From SVTX01 sp045632305 (GTDB taxonomy: Bacteria > Bacillota > Clostridia > Oscillospirales > CAG-272), in NCBI GenBank assembly GCA_045632305.1, contig JAZQWL010000020.1:1-64000 (forward strand): DNA of 64,000 nucleotides, read 5' to 3'. Shown here one piece after another: positions 25,116-34,350 of the stretch (the stretch's first letter is position 1; every line of letters starts with the position of its first letter). Both the position numbers and the translations under genes were made by a program. The notes beneath the pieces were generated by a model. It saw only the letters and a list, made by a program, of their open reading frames with translations, did no database searches and was not told the DNA's origin.

Positions 25116-27923
25116 TTAAATTATGATCTTCTTGCAACGAGTACAGATAAATCCGCCCTCATCGTCATGCTCACCTTCAAGAGAGAAGGACCAGCAACGG
25201 TCACACTTGCATCCGTCAGCGGGAGCAACTACTACTGCGATGCCCGACTGTGTTTCAGTGAATGCGCCCTCGGGTGCTTCTCCGCGAACAACGTTTGCGG
25301 CAGACGTAATGTAAATGCCCGCAAGCTCACTTGCAAATCCGCTCATAAGGTCGTAAATTTCGTCGTTTGTTGTGTAAACCGTAACCTTGGCGTCAAGAGA
25401 CTTACCGATCATCTTTTCTGCGCGCGCAAGCTCAAGCGCCTTCATTACGTCGTCACGAAGATCGAGAAGCTTTTCCCACTTTTCACAAAGAGCCGCATTC
25501 TTTTCTGCAAACGCCTCGTCATACTTGGGCATGTCGTTGAGGAAAATACTATCCTTCTTGTCCTCATCCGCGTGAGGCATAGACTGCCAGATCTCTTCCG
25601 CAGTAAAGGAAATTACGGGAGCGAGAAGTCTTGTGATCGCCTGAAGAACGCCGTAAAGCGCACTCTGTCCGCTGCGTCTTGCGTGAGAATCGCTCTTTTC
25701 AACGTAGAGACGGTCCTTTGTAATATCAATGTAAAGCTTGGAAAGCTGAATTGTGCAGAACTTGTTGATCGCGTGGTAAACGATATGGAACTCGTATTCA
25801 TCGTACGCTTCAAGACAGAGCTTTACGAGCTTGTTCGTTTCAGCGATTATCCATCTGTCGATCTCAAGCATATCGTCAAAAGCAACGATGTCCGTGTTGG
25901 GATCAAAGTCGCCGAGGTTCGCCATCATGATTCTTGCAGTGTTACGGATCTTTCTGTAGGATTCGGAAAGCTGCTTGAAGATGTTCTCAGAGCATCTTAC
26001 GTCTGCGTGATAGTCGGAGGAAGCCGCCCAGAGACGAACGAGCTCTGCGCCGTACTTCTTTACGATATCGTCGGGAGAAATGGAGTTACCGAGAGACTTA
26101 TGCATTGCCTTGCCCTCGCCGTCAACTACCCAACCGTGTGTAAGAACTGCTTTGAAGGGTGCGCCTACCTTACCCGTTGAGCCAACTGCGGTAAGAAGGG
26201 ATGCCTGGAACCAACCTCTGTACTGGTCACCGCCCTCAAGGTAAATTTCGGAGGGCCATGTTTCAGTTTCTCTATCGCGAAGAACAGCGAAATGAGACGT
26301 GCCGGAGTCGAACCAGCCGTCAAGTGTATTCGTTTCCTTTGAGAAGCCGTGCGCCTTGCCGCAATGAGGACATACGAAGCCCTCACCGAGCATTTCCTCG
26401 GCGGACATATCAAACCAAGCGTTAGATCCCTTCTCACCGAAGATCGCAGCAACCTTCTCGATAGTTTCATCGTTGCAGATGGGCTTCTTGCATTCTTCAC
26501 AGTAGAATACGGGAATGGGAAGACCCCACTGACGCTGACGGGAAATACACCAGTCTGCTCTCTCGCGGATCATCTGCTCCATTCTGTCCTGACCCCAGGC
26601 GGGAAGCCAGAGAACGTCCTTGCAGGATTCAACTGCCGCATCCTTGAACGCCTCAACAGAGCAGAACCACTGAGGAGTTGCTCTGAAGATGATGGGAGAC
26701 TTACATCTCCAGCAGTGAGGATATTCATGCTCGATCTCATTGGATGCGAGAAGCGCGCCGCTCTCCTTCATATCTTCAAGAATTGCGTCGTTGGATACCG
26801 CATAGAAAAGGCCTGCGAACTTGCCTGCCTCCTCCGTCTGATAACCGCGGTCATCAACGGGAACGATAATATCAATATTGTATCTGCGGCATGTCTGGTA
26901 GTCGTCTGCACCAAAGCCGGGAGCTGTGTGTACGCAACCCGTACCGCTATCCATTGTAACGTAATCGGCATTTACAACCAAGCTCTTTCTGTCAAGGAAA
27001 GGATGCTGAGCGGTCATGTATTCGAAGTCCTTACCCGCAAACGTAGCAAGAACGGAATATTCTTCAATGCCTGCCGCCTTAAGAGTTGCCTCTGTGAGCG
27101 CCTTTGCGAGAATGTATGTTTCACCCGAGGGTACCTTTACAAGATCGTAATCTTCAACAGGGTTGAGAGCGATAGCAAGGTTACCGGGAAGAGTCCATGT
27201 TGTAGTTGTCCAGATTACGAAGTATGTGTTGTCAAGATCGCAAACGGATGCGAGCTTACCCTTATCGTCGCAAACCTTGAACTTTACGTAAATAGACGTA
27301 CATTTATCAGTCTGGTATTCAATTTCAGCTTCTGCGAGCGCAGTTTCGTCCTTGGGACACCAATAAACGGGCTTAAGTCCCTTGTATATGTAGCCGCGCT
27401 TGAACATCTCTCCGAATACCTTTACTTCGGTTGCTTCGAACTCGGGAGCCATTGTCTTATAGGGATGCTCCCAATCGGCAACGAGGCCGAGACGCTGGAA
27501 CTGCTCGCTCTGCTTGTCGATAAAGCCCTGCGCAAACTTTTCGCACTCGGAACGGAATTCGGGAATGCTCATCTTCTTGCGGTCGATCTTATTCTTCTTG
27601 ATGATCGCAGACTCGATGGGCATACCGTGGTTGTCCCAACCGGGAACGTAGGAAATTCTGTATCCCTGCATTGCCTTGTACTTGTTAATAAAGTCCTTGA
27701 GGATCTTGTTGAGCGCGTGACCCATGTGAATATTACCGTTAGAGAAAGGAGGGCCATCGTGGAAGGAGAACTTTTCATTCTCCGCTCTTTCGTCCTGCAT
27801 TCTGGTATAAAGATCCATTTCCTTCCAGTAACGGATCGTTTCGGGCTCTCTCTGGGGCAGATTTGCCTTCATCGAGAACGATGTTTTAGGTAAGTTAAGT
27901 GTACTTGTGTAGTCCTTTGACAT
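25116..27923 (-). CDS. ileS: Isoleucyl-tRNA synthetase
   Basis: Charges tRNA-Ile (935 aa). Seen: GNIHMGHALNK (HIGH motif) near residue 60, the editing domain with TTTTWTLPGNLA, a KMSKS variant in the KAMHKSLGNS stretch near residue 595, and a C-terminal zinc finger CDRCW...CTRCKK typical of bacterial IleRS. No T-box leader exists in the 61-base gap upstream, unlike many Firmicutes. Confidence 0.97.
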   Translation of the reverse strand: MSKDYTSTLNLPKTSFSMKANLPQREPETIRYWKEMDLYTRMQDERAENEKFSFHDGPPFSNGNIHMGHALNKILKDFINKYKAMQGYRISYVPGWDNHGMPIESAIIKKNKIDRKKMSIPEFRSECEKFAQGFIDKQSEQFQRLGLVADWEHPYKTMAPEFEATEVKVFGEMFKRGYIYKGLKPVYWCPKDETALAEAEIEYQTDKCTSIYVKFKVCDDKGKLASVCDLDNTYFVIWTTTTWTLPGNLAIALNPVEDYDLVKVPSGETYILAKALTEATLKAAGIEEYSVLATFAGKDFEYMTAQHPFLDRKSLVVNADYVTMDSGTGCVHTAPGFGADDYQTCRRYNIDIIVPVDDRGYQTEEAGKFAGLFYAVSNDAILEDMKESGALLASNEIEHEYPHCWRCKSPIIFRATPQWFCSVEAFKDAAVESCKDVLWLPAWGQDRMEQMIRERADWCISRQRQWGLPIPVFYCEECKKPICNDETIEKVAAIFGEKGSNAWFDMSAEEMLGEGFVCPHCGKAHGFSKETNTLDGWFDSGTSHFAVLRDRETETWPSEIYLEGGDQYRGWFQASLLTAVGSTGKVGAPFKAVLTHGWVVDGEGKAMHKSLGNSISPDDIVKKYGAELVRLWAASSDYHADVRCSENIFKQLSESYRKIRNTARIMMANLGDFDPNTDIVAFDDMLEIDRWIIAETNKLVKLCLEAYDEYEFHIVYHAINKFCTIQLSKLYIDITKDRLYVEKSDSHARRSGQSALYGVLQAITRLLAPVISFTAEEIWQSMPHADEDKKDSIFLNDMPKYDEAFAEKNAALCEKWEKLLDLRDDVMKALELARAEKMIGKSLDAKVTVYTTNDEIYDLMSGFASELAGIYITSAANVVRGEAPEGAFTETQSGIAVVVAPADGCKCDRCWSFSLEGEHDDEGGFICTRCKKIII

Positions 27924-27984
27924 ATCCTTAAAGCTCCTTGAAATAGAGAAAATTTATTCTTGTTTTTTATATTAACGCCACCTG

Positions 27985-28788
27985 TCACACGTATTTGTCT
28001 GCCAAAAGGCGCAATCTTCCTTTTTTAGTCTGTGTATTAATATCTCGGATGATGAATTTTCCGTAACCGCGAAGGGTGATTATGTCCCCATTCCTTACGG
28101 TCTTATCGCACTTGATCTCCTCGGCATAATTGAGAAGACACACGCCGCTGCCGATGAGATTCTGCGCCTTATCTCTCGAGAGATTCGCCAAGGACGAAAC
28201 GACGCAATCAAATCTCGCGGACGCCACGGTATCGGACAAGCTGCGAAATTCCCTTTTGAAGGTGAAGCTCTCATCTATCGCCACCATCTCGACCTTGACC
28301 TTATCGTTTCCGATCCGCTCAAGTCCCGATATCATCAGCTTAGCAACACTGTCGATAACAAAAACGTAGGCCATGCGGCTATCCGACACAACGATATCCC
28401 CGACCGCCTCACGCTCAACACCGAGCGCGAGAATACTGCCGAGATAATCTCTGTGGGAAAGCTCGCGGTAACCGCTTCCGACAATTTTTACAGCTCTTAC
28501 AAGCCCGTCGGACTCATCAGCGAAATATTCTTTTAAAAGCTCGGCGGGACTTGGATCAAGTCCGTCGAGATATGCGGGCAAAACAATCAGGCGGCATCTC
28601 TCGGCTCCGTCAAATCCGCCGTAAAGAATACCCCTTTTGATCCCCCGCGACGCCAAAAATTTTTCAGCGTAATAGCCTTCCGCGGGAGAGAGGAATTTCG
28701 TTGCGGTGAGCATGCCGCCCTCCGACGCCGAAATGTTATCCTCTATCCTCGCTGTAAGCTCCCGATATTCCTGATTCGATCCTGTCAT
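27985..28788 (-). CDS. ylmH: YlmH-type RNA-binding protein with S4 domain
   Basis: A 267-aa protein of the YlmH family from the Gram-positive division gene cluster. It has been implicated in ribosome-associated quality control and cell division in relatives. Seen: YGGFDGAERCRLIVLP near residue 80, ILGLGVEREAVGDI-like text (GSILALGVEREAVGD), and a C-terminal S4 domain with NGDIITLRGYGKF. It begins 2 bases after yggT. Confidence 0.9.
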   Translation of the reverse strand: MTGSNQEYRELTARIEDNISASEGGMLTATKFLSPAEGYYAEKFLASRGIKRGILYGGFDGAERCRLIVLPAYLDGLDPSPAELLKEYFADESDGLVRAVKIVGSGYRELSHRDYLGSILALGVEREAVGDIVVSDSRMAYVFVIDSVAKLMISGLERIGNDKVKVEMVAIDESFTFKREFRSLSDTVASARFDCVVSSLANLSRDKAQNLIGSGVCLLNYAEEIKCDKTVRNGDIITLRGYGKFIIRDINTQTKKGRLRLLADKYV

Positions 28789-28790
28789 GA

Positions 28791-29072
28791 TCAGAGAATA
28801 ACGGTTTCAATTACGGTCTCAAGCACGAATATCAATATAAACGTCATGGAAAACGACATATCGATCGGCGTATCCTGAAACCAATTCATTTTCTGGAAAA
28901 GCTTTCGCATGGGTTGTATCGCAGGTTCCGTTACAACGTACAAAAACTTGATTATGGGATTATTTCCGTTTACGTTAAACCAACTGAGTATCGCCCGTAA
29001 AAACATACAGATCGATATCATCTTGATAAGGTAAAGCGCAAAATAAATCACAACGTATATGGGCTCCGGCAA
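28791..29072 (-). CDS. yggT: YggT-family membrane protein
   Basis: A 93-aa protein with two membrane segments and the family signature LRAILSWFNVNGNNP followed by TEPAIQPMRKL. It starts with TTG at 29072 behind a GGAGG site 6 bases away. YggT proteins sit beside sepF in Gram-positive division clusters; the exact role is unclear. Confidence 0.88.
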   Translation of the reverse strand: MPEPIYVVIYFALYLIKMISICMFLRAILSWFNVNGNNPIIKFLYVVTEPAIQPMRKLFQKMNWFQDTPIDMSFSMTFILIFVLETVIETVIL

Positions 29073-29097
29073 AATAAACCTCCAAAATTATTAAAGA

Positions 29098-29649
29098 TTA
29101 TTCCTCGGATTCCTCGTCGCCGTCATCCTCGTCGCCGTAAATTTCCTCAGCGTCGTCGAAGTATTCCTCGGGCTCATCTTCAATTTCATCAATATCTGTT
29201 TCGGCATCTACGTCTGCGGGGAAAAGCGCAACAACGTCGTTTGTAATTCTTACAAGCTGACCGTCAAGAGCGTGTACCGCTCCCATCACGTAGTCGAGCA
29301 TACGAAGGAAATCCTCGCGCTCAAGCTCAGCAGTATCAATAACGCAAACTCTGCCTATCTTGAAGCATTCAACGATCTCCGCGCTGTCGCGATACGTTTC
29401 GGGCGCAAAAACAACCTTGTAAAGGGGCTCTTCAACCTCTTCCTCTTCCACAACCTCGGGCTCTTCCTTAACTACGATCACGTCGGACGCATCCGCGCCG
29501 TATGTAGAATTGTAATCGTCGCCGTCAACTGCCTCCTCCGAAGCTCCCGTGGGATGATCTCCGTAATAAATGTTGTCGTAATCAACGTCGAAGTCCTCAG
29601 CGGGCTCATCCTGCTTACCGAACAACCAAAACTTACCAATCTTGCTCAT
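29098..29649 (-). CDS. sepF: Cell division protein SepF with acidic tail
   Basis: Cytoplasmic FtsZ partner that polymerises and helps septum formation. The conserved SepF domain runs from about residue 75 to 147 (VVFAPETYRDSAEIVE, IDTAELEREDFLRMLDY, LDGQLVRITNDVVALFP). At 183 aa it is longer than usual. The extra length is a strongly acidic linker in the middle and about 35 acidic residues (Asp/Glu) after the domain. The ATG has a GGGAGG site. yggS and yggT are its usual neighbours. Confidence 0.94.
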   Translation of the reverse strand: MSKIGKFWLFGKQDEPAEDFDVDYDNIYYGDHPTGASEEAVDGDDYNSTYGADASDVIVVKEEPEVVEEEEVEEPLYKVVFAPETYRDSAEIVECFKIGRVCVIDTAELEREDFLRMLDYVMGAVHALDGQLVRITNDVVALFPADVDAETDIDEIEDEPEEYFDDAEEIYGDEDDGDEESEE

Positions 29650-29689
29650 TAAAACCTCCCGACCTTTCGGCCTTTATTTAAACTAAAAT

Positions 29690-30391
29690 TTAAACCGTAT
29701 TATTTTTGAACAGCCCGCCGCCGACTCTTACACAAGTCGAGCCGCATTCAACCGCAACTGAAAAGCTGTCCGACATACCCATGGAAAATATCGGCTCGCC
29801 GTCTCTTCCAAGCGTTTCCGTCCATATTTTCTCACCAAGCTCACGCGTCAAAGAAAAATACTTGATATACTCTTCTCTCGAGCTGCCCTTCGGCGCCATC
29901 GTCATAAAACCGCAAAGCTTTATGTTTTCAAGCCCCGAAATATCTCGGCAAAGCTGCTCGGCATCCTCGGGCATCACTCCGCCCTTGCTCTCTTCCTTAG
30001 CGGAATTGATCTCAAGCAGCACGTTCATCACAATGCCATGCTTTTTCGCCTGTCTGTCAATTTCACGCGCAAGCTTCAATGAATCCAGCGAATGGATAAG
30101 TGACACCTTATCAATGATATATTTCACCTTATTCGTCTGCAAAGAGCCGATAAAATGAATATTCAGCCCATCGCGATTTATTTTCTCATAGCGTTCAAGC
30201 AGCTGCTGAACGCGATTTTCGCCGACGTCGGTAATACCGAGCCCGCGCAAATAATTAATTTCGTCAACGTCCGCGCTCTTGATAGCCGCAAGAAGCACGG
30301 TTTTTTCGGGATCCCTTCCCGAGACGCGCGCGGCATCAAGTATTTTTTCTTTTACGTCCGCGACGTTTCTGTCAATGTATGAAAAGTCCAC
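29690..30391 (-). CDS. yggS: YggS-family pyridoxal-phosphate homeostasis protein
   Basis: A 233-aa PLP-binding protein of the alanine-racemase-like fold that balances the vitamin B6 pool. The PLP lysine is in LLAAIKSADVDEI near residue 36, and GENRVQQLLERYE, IHFIGSLQTNK and GMSDSFSVAVECGSTCVRVG are the conserved blocks. Start is GTG at 30391 behind GGAAGGA. Confidence 0.94.
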   Translation of the reverse strand: MDFSYIDRNVADVKEKILDAARVSGRDPEKTVLLAAIKSADVDEINYLRGLGITDVGENRVQQLLERYEKINRDGLNIHFIGSLQTNKVKYIIDKVSLIHSLDSLKLAREIDRQAKKHGIVMNVLLEINSAKEESKGGVMPEDAEQLCRDISGLENIKLCGFMTMAPKGSSREEYIKYFSLTRELGEKIWTETLGRDGEPIFSMGMSDSFSVAVECGSTCVRVGGGLFKNNTV

Positions 30392-30410
30392 TTCAGTATC
30401 CTTCCGCGTT

Positions 30411-31703
30411 CTATTTTATCAGCTTACCGTCATAAAGGTCTCCGCCGGACACGATAATAAGCTCGCCTCCCGAAAGATAAGGAAACTGTTGCTCCTCCTC
30501 TGCGGGATCTCCGTCCTTTACGATAACGTAGCCCGTGCCGTAGCTTATAATTTCAATGCGTCTGAATTTCACGTAGTTTCCGCTCATTACGTAAACTCCC
30601 GTGTGATCCGTGTATCCGTCCCGATCAAAATCGAGCGAATGTATCGCCTCCTCGGGAACTCTGAGTCCGTGAACGGAGCTTCTGAGTATCTTTATGCTCG
30701 TATATCTTGAAAGCTCAAAGCTCTTGCCGATCTCACTACTCGATAAAACCGCAAACCCCGATTCGCCATTCTCCGATATTTCAATTTTCTCGACCGTCAT
30801 GGGAATAGAATCATTACCGATCTCCGAAAGATAAACGTCGCAGCTCGAGCCCACGCTGAACGAAGGAATCTCCGCCCGACTTACGGGTACTGCAAGATAC
30901 CATTTCGAGCCGTAAACCTTCTTTGCCACAGCTCCGTCAAGTCCCGCCTTCACGGGCTCGGCGGTCTTCTCCCTGAACTGCTCCGCAGTCATGGTCATCA
31001 CGTCGGCGTAATTAAAAGCCGATTCATAACCGTCCACTCCAAATGATACGTAACAGGAACGATCGGCTTTGACAGCTCTGCCTCCGCCCGATGCGTATTT
31101 TTCGATAAGTGCTCTCTTCTGCTCCGAAATCGCGTCTGCGGAATTCTTAATAGAATCAAGCTTACCTGTGATCATCTGCTGCTTGCCGAGAAGATCAAGC
31201 ATTTTGTCGGCGTCGGTATCCGCCATCGGATAATTGCCCGATGCGACCGAGGAAATATACGAGTAGTAGGACGCGTCAAGCGATGCCTTCACTCCCGATA
31301 TATCCTGTATCCTGTATCCGCCGTCAAGCCCGTCCTTGAGCATTTGTATCTTTCCCGAAAGCTCGGAAATTTCACCTTGAACAGCCCGAAGCTCGCTCAT
31401 ATCTGAAATATTGGTCTTATAAAGCGTCATATATTCCTTGCCGACAGGAATTTTTTCTCCGTCACTGACAAGAAAATCGGCGATCTCACCGTCGCCTGCG
31501 GTAATGATCTCCTCGTCTCTGTAAACGTACCCACCGAACGACCAGAAGCTTTTGTCGGTCACCGACTGAGTATTTATCACCGAGATTGACGAGCTTGTTT
31601 TACCGAAGATCTGTACTGCAAAGTAAATGATCAGGATCAAAAGAAGGACCGTGGTTATAATGCCAAGACGTCGCTTGTGCTTAAATCGTCTGCTCTCCCC
31701 CAT
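30411..31703 (-). CDS. HlyD-like membrane adaptor protein in the division cluster
   Basis: A 430-aa protein with one N-terminal membrane segment (about 15 residues after the start) and a large outside region: a coiled-coil-prone stretch at about residues 110-210 and beta-rich lipoyl/barrel-like parts. This resembles HlyD periplasmic adaptors, but no export ATPase is nearby. I choose the ATG at 31703, which has GGAGGT five bases upstream; an upstream ATG at 31742 lacks one. Such genes are often found next to sepF in Clostridia, which suggests an envelope role. Confidence 0.78.
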   Translation of the reverse strand: MGESRRFKHKRRLGIITTVLLLILIIYFAVQIFGKTSSSISVINTQSVTDKSFWSFGGYVYRDEEIITAGDGEIADFLVSDGEKIPVGKEYMTLYKTNISDMSELRAVQGEISELSGKIQMLKDGLDGGYRIQDISGVKASLDASYYSYISSVASGNYPMADTDADKMLDLLGKQQMITGKLDSIKNSADAISEQKRALIEKYASGGGRAVKADRSCYVSFGVDGYESAFNYADVMTMTAEQFREKTAEPVKAGLDGAVAKKVYGSKWYLAVPVSRAEIPSFSVGSSCDVYLSEIGNDSIPMTVEKIEISENGESGFAVLSSSEIGKSFELSRYTSIKILRSSVHGLRVPEEAIHSLDFDRDGYTDHTGVYVMSGNYVKFRRIEIISYGTGYVIVKDGDPAEEEQQFPYLSGGELIIVSGGDLYDGKLIK

Positions 31704-31764
31704 TTTTACCTCCGCAAAATTACACTCCGCATTTTTGTACAAATTATATTATAACACATATTTA

Positions 31765-32718
31765 TTAATTAATAAAGTATTTTTGCGAAATGTTTACAAT
31801 CTCTTCAAATGTTTTCATGCCGTTTTCGTCATTCATAAGGATTTTTTGACAATACGGCTTTTGCGAGAACCACGTATTCTGCCTTTTTGCGTATTTTCTG
31901 GTCGCGGTCTTGAGCTTGTCGATGCAGCTCTCAAGTGTGTCACGCCCCTCAATATACGGCAAAAGCTCCTTGTAGCCAATCGCCTGAGCCGCCGTTGCGC
32001 TAACCTTGAAAACTCCCGCGTCGTAAAGCCGCCTCGTCTCCTCGACAAGTCCCATATCGATCATCATATCAACGCGACGCTCGATCCGTCCGTAAAGTAT
32101 CTCGCGATTGGTGTAAAACGGATAAATTATACATGACTCGTATCTGTCCGAAAATTCAGAATTATCTTTATCTACGTCACTCTTTTTTCTGCCCGTCGCC
32201 TTTATGATCTCAAGCGCGCGGATAACTCTTTTTACGTTGTTTTTGTGGATCGCTTCTGCACTTTCGGGGTCAAGCTCCGCGAGCATTTGGTGTAGCTTGT
32301 CAATACCGCCCTCGGTCAAAGAAAGCTCGGTCAACTCCTTGCGATAGGCGGGATCGCTCGCCGCCTCGTCGCTGTTGCCGCCGCGCAAAAATCTGTCAAG
32401 ATAAAGTCCCGTTCCACCGCAAAAGATCGGCTTTTTGCCGCGGGAAACAATGTCCGCAACCACCGTCTCGGCGTCCTTGACGTAATCCGCGCAGGAATAC
32501 GCGACCTCGGGAGGCAAAAAGTCGGTCATGTGATGAGGCACGGCTGCTCGTTCTTCAGCCGTCGGCTTGGCAGTGCCTATATCCATGTCCTTATAAATCT
32601 GCATCGAATCACAGCAGATTATTTCACCGTCAATACGTTTTGCAAGCTCAATAGCTAAAGCAGTCTTTCCGCTTGCCGTCGCGCCTACAACACCGTAGAT
32701 TTTTATTTTTTCACTCAT
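31765..32718 (-). CDS. miaA: tRNA dimethylallyltransferase
   Basis: Transfers a dimethylallyl group to A37 of tRNAs reading codons that begin with U (317 aa, normal length). Seen: P-loop GATASGKTAL at residues 12-21, DSMQIYKDMDIGTAKP, the catalytic-site GGTGLY and the C-terminal RKYAKRQNTWF. It follows queA in the same direction, separated by a repeat-like element. Confidence 0.96.
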   Translation of the reverse strand: MSEKIKIYGVVGATASGKTALAIELAKRIDGEIICCDSMQIYKDMDIGTAKPTAEERAAVPHHMTDFLPPEVAYSCADYVKDAETVVADIVSRGKKPIFCGGTGLYLDRFLRGGNSDEAASDPAYRKELTELSLTEGGIDKLHQMLAELDPESAEAIHKNNVKRVIRALEIIKATGRKKSDVDKDNSEFSDRYESCIIYPFYTNREILYGRIERRVDMMIDMGLVEETRRLYDAGVFKVSATAAQAIGYKELLPYIEGRDTLESCIDKLKTATRKYAKRQNTWFSQKPYCQKILMNDENGMKTFEEIVNISQKYFIN

Positions 32719-32755
32719 ATTTCACCATTTTTTGTGTTTACCTTAACCGTTTTGC

Positions 32756-32871
32756 TGATTAGGAGAAATTGTTCAAGACAAGGCGCACCGCAAAAAGCAA
32801 GGCGCAGGCGTAGTTTCCTACGTCAAGCCGCTTTCGAGGAGCAACGCAGTATTGGACGATTTATACAATCA
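32756..32871. repeat. 116-bp MITE-like inverted-repeat element between queA and miaA
   Basis: The ends are imperfect inverted repeats over about 30 bases: left TGATTAGGAGAAATTGTTCA; right, on the opposite strand, TGATTGTATAAATCGTCCAA (matching TGATT, AAT, GT, CAA, AC). The interior has further palindromic pieces (aaggcgcac, ctacgtcaagccgc). GC occurs just outside both ends, as a possible 2-base duplication. The right end forms the last codons and the TAA of queA. No ORF is inside. Confidence 0.6.
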
Positions 32872-33943
32872 GCATCGCGTCACCGAAGGAGAAGAAACGA
32901 TATTCTTCGTTGACCGCCGTATGATATGCTTCCATAACCTTGTCCTGATTATAAAAAGCCGAAACAAGCATAATAAGTGTACTTTCGGGCAGGTGGAAGT
33001 TGGTAATAAGCGCATCGACCGCCTTGAACTTATAGCCGGGATAAATGAAAATTCCCGTATCTCCGCTCATCGCACGAACGACACCGTCGGGCGTTGAAAC
33101 GCTCTCGATAGTACGGCATGAAGTGGTACCGACACAAACTATGCGACCGCCCGCCGCCTTTGCCTCATTGATGATCTTAGCGCTCTCCTCGGAAACCGAA
33201 ATGTACTCCGTGTGCATTACGTGAGCGTCAATTCTGTCCTCCTTTACGGGACGGAAGGTGCCAAGTCCCACGTGAAGCATAACGGGCGCGATCTTTATTC
33301 CCTTTTCTTTGATCTTTTCAAGAAGCTCGGGTGTAAAATGCAAGCCCGCGGTAGGAGCCGCAGCGCTTCCCTCGGTCTTTGCATAAACCGTCTGATAACG
33401 GCTGTTATCCGCAAGTCGCTCCGTAATGTACGGGGGGAGCGGCATAAGGCCGATCACGTTGAGGATGTTGTAAATGTTCTCGTATTTTTCTCTGTCATAA
33501 TCGAATTTTATGTATCTGTTGCCCTCTTCGGTTATCTCGGTCACCTCGCCGAGAAGAAGTCCGTCGCCAAAGACGAGCTTCATGCCAACCTTTGCGCGTT
33601 TACCGGGCTTTACAAGACATTCCCACGTGTCAAGCTCCTTCTGACGAAGAAGGAGAAGCTCGATATTCGCTTCCTCTCTGCCTTCAACGTGTCCGTAGAT
33701 TCTTGCGGGAATAACCTTCGAGTTATTGATCACAAGCACGTCGCCCTCGCGAAGATAGTCTATAACGTCATAAAAATGCTTGTGGTCAATACTTCCCGCC
33801 GCTCTGTCAAGCACCATAAGACGGCTTGAATCTCTCTTTTCTGCGGGATGCTGTGCGATAAGTCGCTCAGGCAGATCGTAATAAAAATCCGAGCGCAAAA
33901 GGTCGGTCGGAGCTTTTTCATTGATAATTACTTTGTTTTCCAT
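32861..33943 (-). CDS. queA: S-adenosylmethionine:tRNA ribosyltransferase-isomerase
   Basis: Penultimate enzyme of queuosine synthesis, acting on 7-aminomethyl-7-deazaguanine in tRNA (360 aa). Seen: DFYYDLPERLIAQHPAEKRD near the start, SAAAPTAGLHFT, HVGLGTFRPVK and the closing FSFGDAML. The last two codons and stop are supplied by the flanking inverted-repeat element, but the conserved protein end is intact. Confidence 0.96.
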   Translation of the reverse strand: MENKVIINEKAPTDLLRSDFYYDLPERLIAQHPAEKRDSSRLMVLDRAAGSIDHKHFYDVIDYLREGDVLVINNSKVIPARIYGHVEGREEANIELLLLRQKELDTWECLVKPGKRAKVGMKLVFGDGLLLGEVTEITEEGNRYIKFDYDREKYENIYNILNVIGLMPLPPYITERLADNSRYQTVYAKTEGSAAAPTAGLHFTPELLEKIKEKGIKIAPVMLHVGLGTFRPVKEDRIDAHVMHTEYISVSEESAKIINEAKAAGGRIVCVGTTSCRTIESVSTPDGVVRAMSGDTGIFIYPGYKFKAVDALITNFHLPESTLIMLVSAFYNQDKVMEAYHTAVNEEYRFFSFGDAMLIV

Positions 33944-34006
33944 GTTTTCTCTCTGTTTCTGAATTTATTTTCCGAAAATCCTTATTTGACAAAATCTCAC
34001 AAGCCC

Positions 34007-34035
34007 TTGACAACCCTAAAAAATTGTGATATTAT
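34007..34035 (+). promoter_or_regulatory. Promoter of the lysine riboswitch-dapA-dapB unit
   Basis: -35 TTGACA (34007-34012), 17-base spacer, -10 TATTAT (34030-34035). The predicted start near 34042 is 24 bases before the aptamer's first helix. Confidence 0.85.
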
Positions 34036-34065
34036 AGTTACACAGTAATTTTGCATATACTGTTT

Positions 34066-34228
34066 GATAGAGGTGCGTATCACAACCCGCCGCGTTCAAG
34101 GCCGCCGAGGCCGCATGAGATCGCTTTCGGAGTGTGGAACGCCGAGGTGTAGTCCGTTTCGGCGCGGACTATGTCGGTTGTAAGGTTCAGAGCCCTATAA
34201 CTGTCATCTTTTTAGATGGAGCGCTATC
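34066..34228 (+). promoter_or_regulatory. Lysine riboswitch aptamer (L box)
   Basis: About 163 bases with closing helix P1 formed by GATAG (34066-34070) and CTATC (34224-34228). It has the L-box hallmarks AGAGGTGCG after the 5' arm and CTGTCATC...GATGGAGCGCTATC at the 3' end. It precedes dapA and dapB, genes of lysine and diaminopimelate synthesis, as expected. Lysine binding should stabilise P1 and favour the terminator at 34296. Confidence 0.9.
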
Positions 34229-34295
34229 TATTTGTTTATTATAGCACATTTGAATGTTTTTTTCAAGTACCATATAATAAAAACAAATAGGATTT

Positions 34296-34318
34296 CCGGC
34301 GCTTTAGCCGGTTTTTTT
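34296..34318 (+). terminator. Riboswitch-controlled terminator before dapA
   Basis: CCGGC/GCCGG stem with a 6-base loop followed by seven T, 32 bases before the dapA ATG. Its 5' arm can alternatively pair with the end of the aptamer: GGAGCGC (34218-34224) with GCGCTTT (34299-34305), supported by CTATTTGTTT (34228-34237) with AAACAAATAG (34281-34290). That gives a plausible antiterminator. Confidence 0.8.
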
Positions 34319-34350
34319 ATTTATTTTTTCTCAATTGGAGGAGCTTAATT

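Noticed and set aside
33944..34006. Promoter for queA on the minus strand
   Set aside because: A TTGTCA word exists, but the -10 at proper spacing is poor (AATAAA), so I did not call it.
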